Notes under the pieces: generated by a model | Told to the model about the DNA's origin: nothing | Database searches by the model: none | What the model saw: only the letters and a program-made list of their open reading frames with translations | Origin: Plantago elongata | Taxonomy: Eukaryota > Streptophyta > Magnoliopsida > Lamiales > Plantaginaceae | Reading direction: 5' to 3' | DNA length: 31,640 bases | NCBI GenBank assembly: GCA_036897095.1 | Contig: JAYMSP010001481.1 | Location: 1-31,640 of the forward strand | Part shown: positions 1 to 10,560 of the stretch, piece after piece | Layout: every line of letters starts with the position of its first letter | Numbering within the stretch: the stretch's first letter is position 1 | Translations under genes and position numbers: made by a program

Positions 1-275
1 CATCGATGTGATCAAGAACACGATAGGCAACCGCATGAAACTTAAAGAGTTTGATCCAGGAAGAGTAGGTTACATAGGTGCCATCGAGCGTGCGAATTTT
101 GGATTGGATATTGGCGACCGAATATGCTGGGTGGAGGGCCAGCGACGGTTTCTGGGCGGAGGGGGACTGTGTGTCTGGTGTGGTCATGGTGACCGGTTGC
201 ACGAAGAAGAAAAAAAAAGGGAAAAGGGAAAAGAAGATGGTGTATTTCAGAACCGAGGCTCTGATACCATAAAAG
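1..275 (-). mobile_element. Copia LTR retrotransposon, internal 5' part (fossil, cut by window edge)
   Basis: Reading the minus strand, a primer binding site complementary to initiator tRNA-Met (TGGTATCAGAGCC, 269 to 257) follows an LTR end. A gag reading frame then starts at 187 and runs off the window at position 1. The translated start contains HPAYSVANIQSKIRTLDGTY and YSSWIKLFKFHA, which match the amino-terminal gag segment of plant Copia polyproteins. The remainder of the element lies to the left of the window. The visible gag piece is open, so the insertion may be fairly young, but nothing can be said about the rest. Confidence 0.85.
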
Positions 276-461
276 TGTTTATGGTTTGGAATTCTTGATG
301 ATTTCTATTGATGTGCAAGACCCTTTAAATAGGGAGAATACAATGGGTTAAATAAGGAAACGTAATCTATTCCTAAAATAATCTGCTGTAAGAAGGCATA
401 ATATTCTGCTCTAATATTCTGTGGCTAAGACTTACAACTTTACCGACATAATACCCTATAC
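276..461 (-). repeat. LTR of the minus-strand Copia element (outer edge uncertain)
   Basis: The inner LTR edge is placed by the spacing to the primer binding site: on the minus strand the LTR ends in CCATAAACA at 276, six bases before the site. A TATA-like TATTTAAA lies near 330 on the minus strand, as expected of an LTR promoter. The outer edge is not certain. A TGT...ACA pair gives about 276-462, and a second candidate ends near 518. The partner LTR is outside the window, so neither can be confirmed here. Confidence 0.55.
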
Positions 462-518
462 AAACTAATATTTTAGTATTTTTCATTACGTAGTAGAATT
501 TAGTGTTTTGAGGCAACA

Positions 519-1161
519 TAAGATGTGATAGAAAAACATAAATAATGTATCTATCCAAGCAAGAATTTGAATCTTCACAAGTGCTGCAAGTTTCCCCTTT
601 AAAAATCACAGCTCTGAAGAAGGCCAGGTAGTGGCCTGCCTTGAAGATGAATAACCCCATGCCTAGTCTTGAAGAATGTATACGGATGATCAACATCTGC
701 TCTCAACCTCTAAAATTCTCCTGCTAGAAATTAGCTTATTAAGAGTGAAAAAAGGAGAGCTACTTGAAGTCTTGAAAGTATAAGTTACACCCCGAGTAGT
801 TACCGTACCAGATCCGAAAATCACATCTCATACACATTCAATACGTAGGAACGGATGACACATAAATACTTGCTCACGGGCATAGAAGCATTTACAGATC
901 TTAACATTAACATGAAGATCATACACAGAGATGGACGAGGTTATCTTTTTCAGTGTTCATGAAAGTCACTAAAACAGATGACTAATGACCATCTATGTGC
1001 CAGGAATGATAGGTTCTACCAAAAATACCACCTGCAGCCAAGTGCACAGAAAGAAAGCAAAAATACTAGGACCCTATCCCAATTCTATTTGATTACTAAC
1101 CCCGCCAAGAAGGCAGCCAGAGGAAACCATCTGATTATCTAAGCTTTAATGATTAATGCAG
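519..1161. other. Non-coding stretch, probably callose synthase intron
   Basis: No exon of the callose synthase upstream of 1162 is recognisable here, and the short open frames show no family signature. A splice acceptor ends the stretch (AATGCAG at 1155-1161). The simplest reading is the right-hand part of an intron in which the Copia element landed. Confidence 0.45.
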
Positions 1162-3336
1162 GACCGTTGAGGATTTTGACGACTGGACAAATTGGCTTAT
1201 GTATAAAGGTGGAGTTGGCATTAAAGGCGATAACAGCTGGGAGTCTTGGTGGGAGGAGGAACAGGTCTGTAGCAGCAATCTTTTGTAGCTTCTATGCCTG
1301 TGATATTAATTATTACCTGTTCACATCCCATTTTTGTGCAACTTGAGTTCTGTCCAATTTCATTTTAGTTATCTTTGTTTTCATTATCTTTTACTCCCTC
1401 CATTTCATTTAAAGTGTTTGCATTTGGCTTTTTTCATCCGATTTTGACCACAAACTACACTTAAATTGCGATCGTAAATTATTTAATAAAGTCATAATAA
1501 AAATGTAAGAAGTAATATTTCATAATATGATTTGTTAAAGATTTAATCATTGCCGTTTAAGAGTAATTTGTGGTGAAAATCGAAAACAATTGACCAAGAA
1601 AAGTCAAAATGTAACACTTTAAATGAAATTTAGAAAGTATTTGATTCTTTTCCTCCCTTTTAGTTCCCTATACCTTTCTGACACAATGAGTCTTGTTTTT
1701 GGAGCTAAATTGTTTTCTTCATGCATGTGTGAAATCTGAAATGGTATTATGTGTTTTAAGTTTGACCTTGTTTGTAACTTCCGAGTTCATTTTTCACAGA
1801 GTCTGATTCTTTACTTTGCAGATGCATATTCAAACTTTGAGAGGCCGGATACTAGAAACAATTTTGAGCTTGAGATTTATAGTGTTTCAGTACGGAATTG
1901 TATACAAACTTCATCTTACTGGGGATGATACATCAATTGCGGTAAACTCTTCCTTCATTTTGGTGGTCATGGTTATCTCATGTATGAGGTCTCTATTTGA
2001 GGCATAGATACAGTCTCTTCATGGAAGTTCAATAGTAATTCTTGCTTAACCCCTCACCCTGCCCCTGTGGAGCATTCCACCCTTGGGGTTTTGCCCTTTC
2101 TAGGATGACTTAAGCTAAGATAGCACTCGTAATGGTGGTGTGATACTTTTACCTAATTTATTGAATAGCATACACTGTTGCCACTTCTATTGGGCAGATG
2201 TGTTGGATACTGATGGGTATTGGTCTTACATAGTTGTTATTTTAGGCATCTGTACATTGCTTGTAGCTCAAGATTGCACAATTGTGTGTGTATGTATACC
2301 TACAACCTATAAAAGAATAGCTACTTTGTTGGCATTTCCGTTGCGCTACATTTAGCAATGGCAGTAAAAGGTGCACCGTTTTCTTTGGATTATAAATCTG
2401 AGTCGAGTAGTCTTAACATATTTTGGAGCTTTATTTTTTCATATTGATTTTTGCGGCAGTGACTGATTCGAGCATATTTCCTTTTTAGCTGGATTTCAGC
2501 ATATAATGTGATGCTTTTTCTTTCCCTAGGTTTATGGCTTCTCTTGGGTTGTGCTAGTTGGAATAGTTATGATATTTAAGGTTTGTCTACTTTCTTAGTG
2601 ATTTATATTTTGTTTAATGTGGTCTCATTATTTTCTTGCTAATGCTTTGTTTTTTTGCTGTATCCTATTTCAGATATTCACGTTTAGTCCGAAAAAATCC
2701 ACAAATTTTCAGCTAATGCTCCGGTTCATGCAAGGCGTGACTGGTCTGGGACTTATTGTGGCAGTCTGCATGGTTGTTCTATTCACAAGGCTATCAGTTA
2801 CTGACTTGTTTGCTAGCATCCTTGCATTTATTCCAACTGGATGGTTGATTCTATCTGTAAGTTAATCTCATGAATTTACTCGTTGCCCTTTCTTGAGATT
2901 TAAGTGAGCACACTCATCCAGACTTTGCACTTCAAAATTCAATTCTAATCAATTCTTCACCGATCTATTTAGAGGTGTTTTATTTCCCATACATATAATT
3001 TGAGAGGTTGCAATGTGACAGTCTATTATTTAAAGTATATTCTTTTGATTTTGGCTATGGCTTCTTCCTAATTCTTCGTTACTTGTGTAGTTGGCAATTA
3101 CATGGAAAAAGTTTGTCAGAACTCTGGGGCTTTGGGAGTCGGTGAAGGAGTTTGCCCGAATGTATGATGCTGGGATGGGTATAATTATCTTCGCTCCAAT
3201 AGCTATCCTGTCTTGGTTCCCGTTTGTGTCCACTTTCCAGTCACGTCTGCTGTTTAACCAAGCATTCAGCCGTGGTCTGGAGATCTCGCTCATTCTTGCT
3301 GGAAACAAGGCTAATGTTGAGGCGTCCTCTTTCTAA
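1162..3336 (+). CDS. CALS: Callose synthase (1,3-beta-glucan synthase), last five exons
   Basis: Callose synthases are large plasma-membrane enzymes that make 1,3-beta-glucan from UDP-glucose. Five exons with GT-AG borders are seen: 1162-1264, 1822-1941, 2530-2580, 2674-2856 and 3091-3336 (TAA). Together they give about 235 residues of the usual carboxyl end: VEDFDDWTNWL, KGDNSWESWWEEEQ, HIQTLRGRILETILSLRF, FQYGIVYKL, then membrane helices, SVKEFARMYDAGMG and a tail of FNQAFSRGLEIS followed by LILAGNKANVEASSF. The RGLEISLILAGN tail recalls the CALS9/CALS10 (GSL10/GSL8) branch, from memory. All five exons are open and in phase, so this end looks functional. The UDP-glucose-binding and main catalytic parts should lie upstream, beyond the Copia element, outside the window. 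If they are absent there, this is a 3' gene fragment. The third intron (2581-2673) is short; the first carries a MITE. Confidence 0.9.
1394..1637. mobile_element. Stowaway-type MITE in callose synthase intron
   Basis: A 244-bp element is flanked by TA on both sides (1392-1393 and 1638-1639). The left end CTCCCTCCATTTCATTTAAA is mirrored by a right end that reads, on the other strand, CTTTCTAAATTTCATTTAAA. Both continue with a GTGTTTGCATTTGGCTT-like segment. The CTCCCTCC terminus and TA duplication are the signature of Stowaway (Tc1/mariner) MITEs. It has no coding capacity. The few end mismatches suggest moderate age. Confidence 0.88.
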
Positions 3337-3974
3337 CAGAGGATTGAACTTGGTGGCTTCCCTTTTATTTTCATCTCTATTAGTTCAGGTGTTGATAGAG
3401 GACACGGTGGTGATACCAATTTTTGCAAGCACCAGATGTATATATACATGTATATGTATTATTAACTCGAATTATTATGTTTGTATTGTTACGAAAACAG
3501 GTCTTAGGTGTTTGGTTTTATTTGTAGACACTTTAGTATTAATCGTCTCGCTGTTAGAGCGGAGTACTTGCTTTAAGATTTTGCCCCATTGACATCACCA
3601 ATTAGAACATTTTACTCAGGTTGTTCGTGCTTTAAAATTACAGGTACTCATTCGTGCTACTCTTGAATCCCCCTTAAAATTAAATAGAAGAAAGTTTACA
3701 TTTATACAAAAAAAATTCTCTTAATCATTTGAATGAATGCTAGTACTGTGTAATTTATGGTTATGAGTATGAGTATTACAGTGAATTATATGTTTTTTTT
3801 AGCATAATGGAATGATAGTAAGTAGATAGTAATGTTATGATAGAGTATAGAGAAGAGGAGAGAAAATAATGGATAATTTATGACAAGTTATATTAGAAAA
3901 TTAAATGTTAAATTTAAATAAATGGGACAGTTACGAAAACTCTCGCTAGAAAAGATTAAATTTTTAAAACTTTT
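3337..3974. other. Callose synthase 3' UTR and AT-rich spacer
   Basis: The first 200-250 bases probably belong to the 3' untranslated region; no clear polyadenylation signal was picked out. From about 3700 the DNA is AT-rich with no coding signature. A stretch at 3815-3880 (GATAGTAA, ATGATAGAGTATAGAGAAGAG) faintly resembles the inside of the Stowaway MITEs elsewhere in the window, but no TIR is visible. Confidence 0.4.
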
Positions 3975-4975
3975 GTACATAACTCCCTGCTGCTAGTTGG
4001 CTCCATTAGTTAACGGAGTCAACTATCAGAAAGACAACTTTTATAATTTTTGTAAAAAATAATTCGAATATCATTTTTTGGAATAAAAAATATTAGTTAT
4101 TGCAAATTAGTCCATAAAATTATAATTCTTAAAAATTACTATCCAAAATTTTTTATCAACCTTCTCCACGACCTTCTTCCACACCAAACCACAAATTTCC
4201 ACCACCAAACCACCCGTTTTGATATTTCCTTCATCATCCCAAATTAAAGTTGTTCGATTTTCATCGTCTTCTCTTCCCCAATGCCAATTTCCAAATCATC
4301 ATCGTCTTCCCCAATTCAATTCTCTCAGATTAGTCATGGGTAACACTAAGAAACTCATAAACTAGATCATGGAGCTCAAATTCACATCCAAGCGCCTCCA
4401 ATGCCAAACCCACAAGTGCGAGATGGAGGAGAAGATTGAGAAACTCAAGATAGTAAAAGCGATCGAGAAAGGCAACATGGACGACGCATGAATCTACGCC
4501 GAGAACTCCATCCACAAGCGATCCGAGCAGATGAACACCTCCCGTCTCTCCTCTCACCTCGACACCCAGGCGAAGATGGTGACCATCAGCAAGTCCATGG
4601 GCAATATCGTTAAGTCGAAAGCTTTTCATTTACTAGTATAATTCTACAAGGTGGTGGAAATGGTGGTTGTAGGTGGTGGAAGATGGTGAGCCTATTTTGT
4701 GGTTTATTAAAGTTTAGGGAGTGTTTTTCTAGAAAAAAAGTAGTATAGGAGTATGATTTGGTGTAAAAGAGTAAATTAGTTTTATTATTCTTACTTTGGG
4801 ACCCCAATTATTTGAAGAAATTAATATTTCACAAAATAATTAAAAATAAAATAAAATGATGCTATAAATAAAAAAAATTGGTTGTTGACTTTTAACAGTT
4901 GACTTTGTTGACCGAGCTCTGTTAGTTGACACTTAACAACAATAATAGACAGAACTCGATTCAGGGAGGTGGTTT
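3975..4975. mobile_element. Candidate TIR (Pack-MULE-like) element carrying a CHMP1 fragment
   Basis: The two flanks of the CHMP1 fragment look like degenerate inverted copies of each other. The left flank has AACTCCCTG near 3981; the right flank, read on the other strand, has ACCTCCCTGAATCGAG near 4965. Both continue with GTTAGTT/GTCAAC-type sequence, an AT-rich segment, and then ACCTTCTTCCACACCAAACC on the left against CATCTTCCACCACCTACAAC on the right. This resembles long TIRs of a Mutator-like element around captured host sequence. Target-site duplications were not found and the similarity is imperfect, so a retrocopy in ordinary repetitive DNA remains possible. Confidence 0.35.
4336..4623 (+). 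pseudogene. CHMP1: CHMP1 (ESCRT-III, VPS46/DID2) pseudogene fragment
   Basis: CHMP1 is an ESCRT-III subunit that helps form multivesicular endosomes. The frame from 4336 reads MGNTKKLI, then [69 protein letters not shown]. These follow the family's first 90 or so residues in order and without introns. It is broken: a TAG stands at codon 10 and a TGA after GNMDDA, and about six residues are missing before LDTQAKM compared with the plant protein (recalled as LDAVVARLDTQ). Similarity stops near 4620, so the carboxyl half with the MIM helix is absent. The upstream stretch 4170-4335, rich in CACCA, TTCCC and CATCATCG, could be the old 5' UTR. It is a dead retrocopy or captured fragment. Confidence 0.85.
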
Positions 4976-5520
4976 AAAGAAAAAAATAAAAGCAGTAAAT
5001 AAAATGTAGTTTTTTTTTAAAAACAAAACATAAGATTTAAGTATTATTTAAATAAACAAGAAAATTACAAATTAGTCTCTTCCTCAATACTTTACTACAT
5101 GATAGTTATACATGTATTTTTTTTCAACAATTTAAGTATTATTTACGGAAAATTACATATACCCCCCTCTTGGATGCTATTCTCACATCTGACTACCACT
5201 TAGATGATCAATTACATCTGGGCCCATTAATCCAAATTTCCGTTGACCGGCTTATTTCGATATTCTGCTTATTCACAATCCAAACATGTCCTTAGCCACT
5301 TGTTTTCACTTTAACATAAGGTAAATTTCATTTCCAAAGATTCCCACCCTACCCGCCAAAAATGTTTCCGTCTTCTTCTTCCAACTACCCACTCCGCCAT
5401 TAACGTAGAATCCACCACTGAAGAAGTAAAATTCGCACCATAATCGACCTTTTCTTGACAATCGAAGCTGCAATTGTTCCATCTTGCTTACTTGCGCGAA
5501 GAATCGAGCACAACAATCCG

Positions 5521-5719
5521 GTAATGTTCATATTCGAATTTCAAAAAGTTTTTTTTTTTTTTGAATTCGACCTGTTCATCATGTTGTTATATGTATTGTA
5601 AGCCGTAATTTCGTGTCTGATTGTATTGGAAATCGACTTATTATGAAGCTAGGTTTTTTGAGCGTCAGTAGCTTCAACTAATCGAAGCTTGTCTTTGTGT
5701 GTTATTTGGCTTGTTTCAG
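5521..5719 (+). other. Probable 5' UTR intron of the MULE transposase gene
   Basis: The boundary CAATCCG/GTAATG at 5521 and TTGTTTCAG ending at 5719 form a clean GT-AG pair just upstream of the ATG at 5728. There is a poly(T) run inside. It fits a leader intron, which is inferred from sequence only. Confidence 0.5.
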
Positions 5720-5727
5720 TGATAATA

Positions 5728-8700
5728 ATGGATTCTTTATACAATATTCGGATTCACAAAGGTAAGGATGAACACATTATTGCCAACATCGATTCTTCAA
5801 GGTACACATACAAAAAACTTCTGCAAGTTGTTGATGATATTATGTTAGATGATATGCCACCTCAAGGTTCTATATGTTTTAGTTTGATGGCTCGTACGGA
5901 GAATACTTTTGATCAATTTGAGGTTATATGTGATCATGATGTTAAGAAAACGTTTGAACTTAAGATGATAAAGAAAGAGGTTGAGTTATATTTAGAAATT
6001 GAATATATTCAGCCTCTAGCTATAGATAGGTCTTGAACTATTAAGAATGTTGAATATGATGCTGGTATTGATGTTGAATATGTGCCCCCTCCCACCAAAT
6101 CTCAAAATCAGACTGAAGAGTATGTTTTTGGTCCTAGAAGGAGGTTGTTTAGGTCTTGTAAGCCTAAAGCTAAACCCCAACACCCCCTTGAATTCATAGA
6201 CCTAGTGATGTTGATGATGAACCCCCACAAATAACTTAAGATACTCAGAACACTGTACCACCAAATTCTCCACATGTATCAAGTGAGCCAATTGAACCAA
6301 CTCCTCAGACTCCACAAACACTTTACATTCCAAGAGTTGTTGAGATGACTCCATTGAAAGATGTTGGCAAGGACTTTGTGGTCAATGATGATGAGTTTGA
6401 GGAGTTGTTGGAGGATATTTTGACACAACATCAAGCTGCAACTGAAACTGGTGAAAGGGGTAGGTTAGAGAAAGGTAAACCAAGTAGGGTATAAACGGAG
6501 GAGCCTATTGTTGATGAAATGCATGTGGATGAGGATTTGGTGATGGTAATGCAGAAACAGAGGAGCCTACTAGTGGAGTTGATAAGGGGAAAGGTAAGAT
6601 GGATGAAAATGAATGGGAAGCTACTGATAGTGATGGTTCAGATTACAAGGAGATAGGGTAGCAAGTGAGTGAATCAGAGAGTGAAAGTTTTGTTGATGAG
6701 ACTGTAAATGAGAGTGGCAACCTTGAAGAGAGTGATGGTGGCAAGGAATTGTATGGGTGGGAAGATGATGCACCTAATACTGAATATATGTATGAGAGTG
6801 AAGAGAGCAAATTGGCTTCACAAGGGTTTTGCATGATGACTCAGATAGAGATGAGGATGAGCTACTTGGAGATGAGGATGAGCTACCTGGAGATGGTACT
6901 GAGAATGTTCATGAAGAAAATGGATCTGAGAATGAAAATGTTCATGAAACTGAGAATCCGAATGGGCATCAAACTGAGAATGCACACGAGCTTGAGATTA
7001 ATGATGTTGATGCTGAGTTTCATTATGTAAGTGATGAACAAGGTGATATCAGTGATGCAAAATGGATATGAGATGAGTTCCAAGATAACATTGAAGACTG
7101 GGACAAAGAGTTTAAAGACGGAGATGTCTTTTGTAATGTAAAAGACTTGAGAATGCGGGTGAAAGAGTATGTGCTGAAAGTTGGGTTCATCATGACTAGG
7201 AAGAAGAATGATACCTTCAGATACACAGTAGAATGTGCAGCTAAAGGTTTCCCTTGGAGGCTGCATGCTTGTAAGTTCTACTACTCTTACTTGATTTTCA
7301 TGATACATGCCTTTGATTGACTAATACATTCACTATTTCATGTTTATTGTAAATGCATGTGTTTTGGATGATGAGACATCATTCATGATTAGGACTTATA
7401 ATGGTGAACACAAGTGTGTAAGGAAGGTGGATTCCAAACAGGTAGATACTAATTGGTTGGCTACCAAACTGATTGAACATATGAAGGAGCATCCTGGAAT
7501 TAGTGCAAAAAAGCTAGAGCCATGGGTGAATAAGAAGTAGGGGATTGTTGTCCCTTATATGAAGGTTTGCAGGGAAAAGATAAAAGCTGAGGAGATAATG
7601 GGAGGAAACCTTGAGGAGGCATACAAGATGGCACCAAAGTACAAACAAATGGTACTAAGAACAAGTGTAGGCTCATTCGTGGAGTTATTTGTGAAACCTG
7701 CTATTGGTAGAGTACCACAATTCCAGAGGATGTTTTGTGGATCAGAGGGTATGAAGAGAGGGTTTCTTAATGGTTTCCAACAATTTCTTTTCTTTGATGG
7801 ATGTCACTTAAGGGGCAAATTTGGAGGACATCTCTTGAGTGCTGTTACTGATGCAGATTGTGGAATATTTCCTGTGGCTTGGGCCATAGTAGAGTCTGAG
7901 CGTAAAGACTCATGGGGTTGGTTCATTCAGTGCCTTGAAAACTTTGTTGGACCATGGAATTTGGAAAAACATTGGCACTTCATGGCATATAGACATATGG
8001 TACACTTGTAAACTTATAATGTTTCAACTTATACTATTCAAACGCTAACTGTTTTTTTATTGAACTTGTAGGGATTAGTGCCAGTGATTGAAGAGATTAC
8101 ACTAACTGTTGTCAGTAGAAAATGTGCTAAGCACATCTATGACAACTTTAAGCTGAAATGGAGAAGTGTGGATCTTAGGAAGTATTTTTAGCAAGCATCC
8201 ACTGCCTATACCTTATATGGTTTTAACAAAGCCATGCAGAAGATTAACAATGTAAGTGTAGTTCCAGCTTATAACTATCTGATGAACATTCCTCTAAGCT
8301 TTTGGGCCAGGCATGCCTATGACACCACTCCCAAAATTGATCATTGTACCAACAATTGTAGTGAATGCTTCAATTCATGGGTGGAGCCTGTAAGAGGATA
8401 TTCTATCGTTAACATTATGGAGGTAAGCTAACAAGTACTACATGGTTTCTTATCCAAAATTACATGACTTTTCCACTGAACTGTGTCTTGTTTTCTTATG
8501 GTAGGGCTTGTGATGCAAAGAGTAACTGTAAGGAGGAGGAAGAGAGCCACATGTACATCAGTGGTAATACCTAGTGTTGAGGAAATTAAATGAGAGCTAG
8601 GATCGATCAAGGAGGTGCAGACTCATTTTAGAAGCTGGGCACATATATGAGGTTGAGGATTACAAATTCACTTTTGCTGTCAACCTTCAGAGTAGGTCTT

Positions 8701-9608
8701 GTGACTGCAACATGTGAGATTTGAGTGGGATCCCATGTAGACATGACTGGGTAGCTATCAACCATAATAGAGATGAAGGGAGAATTATTTGAGTGCAAAC
8801 CATACCAAGGCTGCATATATAAAAGCATATGACGTGATGATCTATCATGTGCCTCAAGTTCCATTTTGGTCCATTGATTTGACTACTGCAGAGTGCTCAC
8901 CACCTGATGTATTGAGAGCTCCTGGCAGGCCTGCTGTTACTAGAATTAGACATCCAAGTGAAGGTGGTCAGGGTGGTTCCAGGAGGCCTAAGGTGCCTTT
9001 GAACAAAACAAGAGGCCACCTAAGTGCAGTTTATGTGGTGTTGGAGGGCACAATTGTAGGAAATGCCCTGGATTGGTAAGCTAACTAGTTCTACTCTTTT
9101 GCTTTGTTCTGATTTTGATTTATAGGAACAAGTACTACATGTTGCTTTCATTTGTAGAACAACAATGTTGATGCAGATCAACCCAATCAAGAACAAGCAG
9201 CTAACACTTAACACCAAGCTGGAGCCTCTACTATAAGTCATGAACTAACTATATCTTTGTATTGCTAGTTTCTCTACTGTTTTGAAGGATTGATTGTTTG
9301 ATTGCAATGAGGGATGGTTGGTTTTCTTGGCATGAGAGGTTTTGGTTTGATTGTACTGAGGAGTTGTTTGTTTGATTGTGTTGGAAACAAACCAAGAAAA
9401 TCCAAATGTTGGTGATAAAAGACCTAGGACTGATGTTGGTGATGAAGGAACTAGTAGAACAACAACTGCCAGAGGAAGGGGAAGGGGTAGAGTTTCAGGA
9501 GCTGGTACAAGGGGTAGAGGAAGGACTAGGGGCAGAGGAGGAGCTAGTACAATAGGAGGATCGGCAAGGGGCAGGGGATTTGGAGCTTGGTTTGGTACCA
9601 CACCTTAG
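5728..9608 (+). pseudogene. MULE (MuDR family) transposase, degenerate
   Basis: Domains appear in the usual order. An N-terminal segment starts MDSLYNIRIHKGKDEHI. Next comes a long acidic linker with ENVHE-type repeats (6460-7070), then the MuDR DNA-binding domain at about 7080-7270 (FKDGDVFCNVKDLRMRVKEY, TVECAAKGFPWRLHAC). The DDE core starts near 7790 with FDGCHLRGKFGGHLLSA and AWAIVESERKDSWGWF, and WARHAYDT, NNCSECFNSW follow after 8300. A SWIM finger (CDCNM...GIPCRH) lies at 8695-8745, a CCHC knuckle (CSLCGVGGHNCRKC) at 9023-9066, and a Gly-Arg-rich tail ends at 9608. Introns 8000-8071, 8423-8504 and 9076-9157 keep GT-AG ends. It is broken: stops at 6034, 7068, 7538, 8189 and 8714 (approximate) plus frame changes near 6190 and in the linker. 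The second catalytic Asp, expected in SDRQKGL, reads AYRHMGL. Confidence 0.85.
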
Positions 9609-9842
9609 TCACTTGCAGTAGCATCTATATAGTTTGTGTTTATGCACCTTTTGATTGGTTTCATGAAACTGCAGTCGTTGATACATTTGACATGGTGTTT
9701 TTGGGTTTGATTTTTGTTGATCAATTTGCATTGGAGTAGTTCATGGGTGAAACAGTTTGATTACATCTCCATGGTTCAATTTGTATTGAAACTTTCATTG
9801 GAAAATTAAGTTCAATACAGAGTTCTTCCTATTACACTACTT

Positions 9843-10280
9843 TTAGTTGAATGCTTTACAAATTTGCACAAACATGTACACTGCAAACAACAACAGGTTT
9901 ATGCAAATGAGTTGCCTAATTATACCACACTTGTCTTCATTTAAGTTCACTCTCTTCTGCTGTCTTCTTTGCATGATTGTATTAGCAGGTTCCTCCATAG
10001 GTAGCTCTTTACTCACTTGTTGTCTTCGAACTGTCGTGTCTTGTTCTCTCCTTGTGTGCCCTATTGGTAAAAATTCACATGACAGTTTTGCATGGATGAA
10101 ATCTTCTCCAACTTGTGTTTGCACATTTTCTTCCTCATGATACCATTCCGACAACCCATGCTTTCGACAACACCAGTAAAACCTTCCCTTGTACGGTCCA
10201 GACTTTTGAACGGATAGAAACGATTACTTTATATAATTCGATTTACAAATAGGACGAATATCACCACTCGATGAATGCAT
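9843..10280 (-). pseudogene. GRF-type zinc-finger protein with C-terminal membrane helix, carried by the MULE
   Basis: From ATG at 10280 the minus strand reads MHSSSGDIRPICK, then an in-frame TAA at 10224-10226, then KSGPYKGRFYWCCRKHGLSE and WYHEEEN. The GR-F-Y/W-C...EWY-E pattern is the second half of a GRF zinc finger, and IRPICK is what usually precedes its first Cys. Several expected metal-binding residues are changed or missing. Downstream lies a charged linker (TRREQDTTVRRQQVSKE, MQRRQQKRVNLNED) and a hydrophobic end, LICINLLLFAVYMFVQIC, then KAFN and stop at 9843. The architecture of GRF finger, charged linker and terminal membrane anchor is common in small plant GRF proteins, many of them TE-linked (recollection). 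About 235 bp separate its stop from the transposase stop, and the two genes converge. Its function is unknown; a role in transposition is inferred only. Confidence 0.6.
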
Positions 10281-10560
10281 AACTTATCTAGACAAGAAAC
10301 CAAAGTTGGAGTGTAAAAATATGAAATAAGAGTTTTTTTTTTGTGTTCAAATAGGAAACATTCACTACAAATACATTTTCAACGGCTACTTTTTTGAACA
10401 TAACGACCACTGAATTATTACAAGTAAGTATCGGATATAATCAAGTTCAATTACATCTAGGTCCTCATGTGGTTCGCACGTGACAGTAGTAACTTAAGGC
10501 TTTTGGCCAAATCAAAAGGGTGAAATTCAAACGAGGGCAAAATTGACTTTATATACCACA
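10281..10560. other. Presumed MULE right end, non-coding
   Basis: Upstream region of the GRF gene. It holds AATTACATCTAGGTCC at 10449-10464 and GCACGTGAC (an E-box/G-box core, CACGTG) near 10478. No coding sequence and no confident terminal repeat were seen. Confidence 0.4.

Larger units (their letters stand above)
5142..10560. mobile_element. Decayed Mutator-like element (MULE) with two convergent genes
   Basis: The block holds a MuDR-type transposase gene on the plus strand and a GRF zinc-finger gene on the minus strand meeting tail to tail. Ends are approximate. Possible terminal sequence begins near 5142 (GGAAAATTACATATACCCCC) and lies near 10440-10560, but no clear inverted repeat or 9-bp target duplication was found by eye. 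AATTACATCTGGGCCC at 5210 and AATTACATCTAGGTCC at 10449 lie near the two ends, but in the same orientation. The transposase is broken in several places, so the copy cannot move by itself. Confidence 0.7.

Noticed and set aside
373-696. Minus-strand 107-codon open frame
   Set aside because: No recognisable motif; it overlaps the uncertain outer edge of the Copia LTR and probable intron DNA.
6883-7308. Minus-strand 141-codon open frame
   Set aside because: It lies antisense to the acidic linker and DNA-binding domain of the MULE transposase, whose sense frames carry recognisable family motifs.
9245-9601. Minus-strand Pro/Leu-rich open frame (LPLPLVLPL repeats)
   Set aside because: It is the antisense shadow of the Gly-Arg-rich tail of the transposase.
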